64,000 nt of DNA, taken from Tetrastigma voinierianum. Taxonomy: Eukaryota > Streptophyta > Magnoliopsida > Vitales > Vitaceae. The position numbers were made by a program, and so were the translations under genes. Of the stretch, positions 62,466 to 64,000 are shown piece after piece (the stretch's first letter is position 1; each line of letters opens with the position of its first letter). A model generated the notes under the pieces. That model saw only the letters and a program-made list of their open reading frames with translations, was not told where the DNA came from and made no database searches. The stretch lies in NCBI GenBank assembly GCA_016808115.1, contig JAEQBH010005432.1, positions 62,001-126,000 on the forward strand, written 5' to 3'.

Positions 62466-64000
62466 TTTTTTTATAAGTGAAGTGTAACATATATTAGAGG
62501 AATGCGCTAAAATTGCGCTAAAGAGAGAGTACAAGTAGAAATAACTTACTCCTCAACATGCAAAAAACAAAAACTGCTATACAAAGCAGCCCCTTAGTAA
62601 CTTACATCCCACCTAACCAATAAGCCCAACTAAGGTCGAAGAACCATTCTCTATAGACAACTTAGTCTCCGACCAAAGCCAAAAAACAAACAAATATTTT
62701 AGATTCTGTATGGACAAAAAATCATCTTTGAAAACAATTCTATTTCTAGCCTACCACACTATCCAAAACAAGCAAGAAGGAGTTGTTTACCAAACTTTCT
62801 TCCTTCTCTTGCCAACAAAAGCACCTTTCCAACCCAAAAGCTTCTCTCGCCCTAAGCCTAACATGATCCACGTGGCGCCAAAAAGAGAAAAAAATAACTC
62901 TCAAAGAACTCTTGTTTTGTTGCAATGGAGTAGAAGATGATCTACTGACTCCTCACATTGTTGACACAGAAAACATCTATTCACTAGAGACACACCCCTC
63001 CTTTGAAGCTTATCTAAGGTTAAAATTCTTTCCTAAGCTGCTTCTCAAGTGAAAAAAAAAAAAAACTTATTTTTGGTTGAACACAAGACCTCCAAATCAT
63101 ATGCCAAGGGAAGGGCTCAAAGGTACTCAACTATAAGGCCTTGTACATGGATTTTATAGTGAAAAATCTAGTGTTTGACAACTTCCACTTAACCCTATCT
63201 ACCGCTTCCCCTTCTAGGGCATCTTCCAAACTTACATAAAAGGCTTTCTAGCTCATCCACTTCCCATTCATTGAAATGCCTTGTAAAGATTGGGTTCCAA
63301 CCACCTTCACCAAATACATTATTCCAATATTCCCTCACCCAAGCCTCCTTAAATTCAGTCAAGGAAAACAACGAAGGCAAAGAAACCTGTAAAGGGGTAT
63401 TCTCTAGCCAAGCATCCTTACAAAACTTGATTCTCTAGCCAATACCAACCTCAAAGGAAAAATTGCTGCCAACACATAACCAACAAGTCAAAGTTGCCTT
63501 CCAGAAACCCAACCCAAACCCCCCTCTCGTATCCAGAGTGCACAAACCCCCTTCACATTCCCCTACACTCTCGATCACCCCAACCCACAAGGTCCCCTCC
63601 CGTCAGGCAGCGGGCTGTAACCCTAACACCACTTAGAGAGCAAAGCCTTATTAAGCCAGTTTAGATTCTTCACTCCCAGGCCTTCACTTCTCTTATCCTT
63701 ACACACTATCTCCCACCTAACAAAATGAGACTTCATATCCATCCAACCCCCACCCCATAAAAAGTTTCTTTGAATATGCTCTGGTCTTAAATTCATCGTG
63801 TTAGGAAGGTGGAACAAAGACAAAAAGTAGATGGGCATATTGGATAAGGTGCTCTGGATAGCACCACTAAAGTGACCCTCCTACTCCTTAGAGACTATAA
63901 AAAGGTCCAGTCTAGACTTTGAAAGATTGTTCAAACCCCCCATTCCAAGTATAAGGACACCTCCCCCCCTTGGAGAGGTAAATCTCTAAGCTCTAACTCC
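62466..64000 (-). pseudogene. LINE (L1-type) 3' end with zf-RVT domain, broken
   Basis: Minus-strand, extends past the right edge. Visible from the 5' side: MPIYFLSLFHLP, IQRNFLWGG and GLGVKNLNWLNKALLSKW (63838-63623), the region after the reverse transcriptase. SLPSLFSL and EAWVREYWN, then NEWEVDELESLL, follow at 63390-63195. In 63060-62640 the zinc-binding zf-RVT end appears as CFLCQQ-like Cys pairs and HLLLHCN in broken frames. The 3' tail is the T-run at 62466-62475 (poly-A on the minus strand). Stops and frameshifts are frequent. The RT itself lies outside the window. Confidence 0.8.

Overview
This window looks like an intergenic region of a flowering-plant nuclear genome, built almost entirely from old, nested retroelements. 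I found no convincing intact host gene, rRNA, functional tRNA or CRISPR array. The evidence for a plant is an Athila-type Ty3/gypsy polyprotein with a tRNA-Asp-like primer site, Tekay/Del-like chromovirus gag and reverse transcriptase remnants with Met-type primer sites, an endogenous caulimovirid (pararetrovirus), an L1-type plant LINE, and long A+T-rich LTRs (1.7-3.8 kb) that keep five-base target duplications. I cannot name the species.

Layout. Bases 1-2104, 5023-5924 and 9738-about 10219 form an unassigned host or element background. It is interrupted by a reverse solo LTR (2105-5022, duplication AAACT) and a forward 3.8 kb solo LTR (5925-9737, duplication TGTAT). A 5'-truncated LTR follows, up to 11729. 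From 11730 to about 51500, four collinear plus-strand pieces (11730-13050, 15864-17256, 33322-34610, 50385-51500) belong to one decayed caulimovirid copy. They run RNase H, ORF2-like region, Met-tRNA primer site, movement-protein region, coat-protein region with CCHC finger. The copy is split by a solo LTR (13051-15863, AAATT), a 16 kb nest (17257-33321, TTAAT) and a second 16 kb nest (about 34617-50384).

The first nest is a reverse LTR that received a full-length, pol-deleted Ty3/gypsy element (19255-32797, TATTG). The 5' LTR of that element then took two more solo LTRs (20303-24320 and 24624-26503). The second nest holds a forward chromovirus LTR with primer site and RT fragment, an oppositely oriented LTR, and an Athila element (39081-about 49190). 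The Athila 5' LTR contains a further insertion (39890-42060, GCAAG), and its 3' end has been deleted. The right end has a tRNA-like SINE candidate (about 51550-51650), a solo LTR (52108-53932), an 8.3 kb nested solo LTR (54068-62347, GTATT), and the 3' end of a minus-strand LINE (about 62466-64000).

No functional gene cooperation is visible: the coding regions seen carry stops, frameshifts or lost catalytic residues. The notable signals are (1) one viral copy recoverable as four collinear fragments across 40 kb; (2) a splice-donor-like box shared by most of the LTR copies at similar depth, often inside a small hairpin; (3) TCGCGA-centred palindromic repeats in apparently unrelated LTR families; and (4) copy-specific tandem arrays, including hairpin arrays, inside the LTRs. 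Family names such as LTR-B, LTR-D and LTR-R1 are working labels for this window only.
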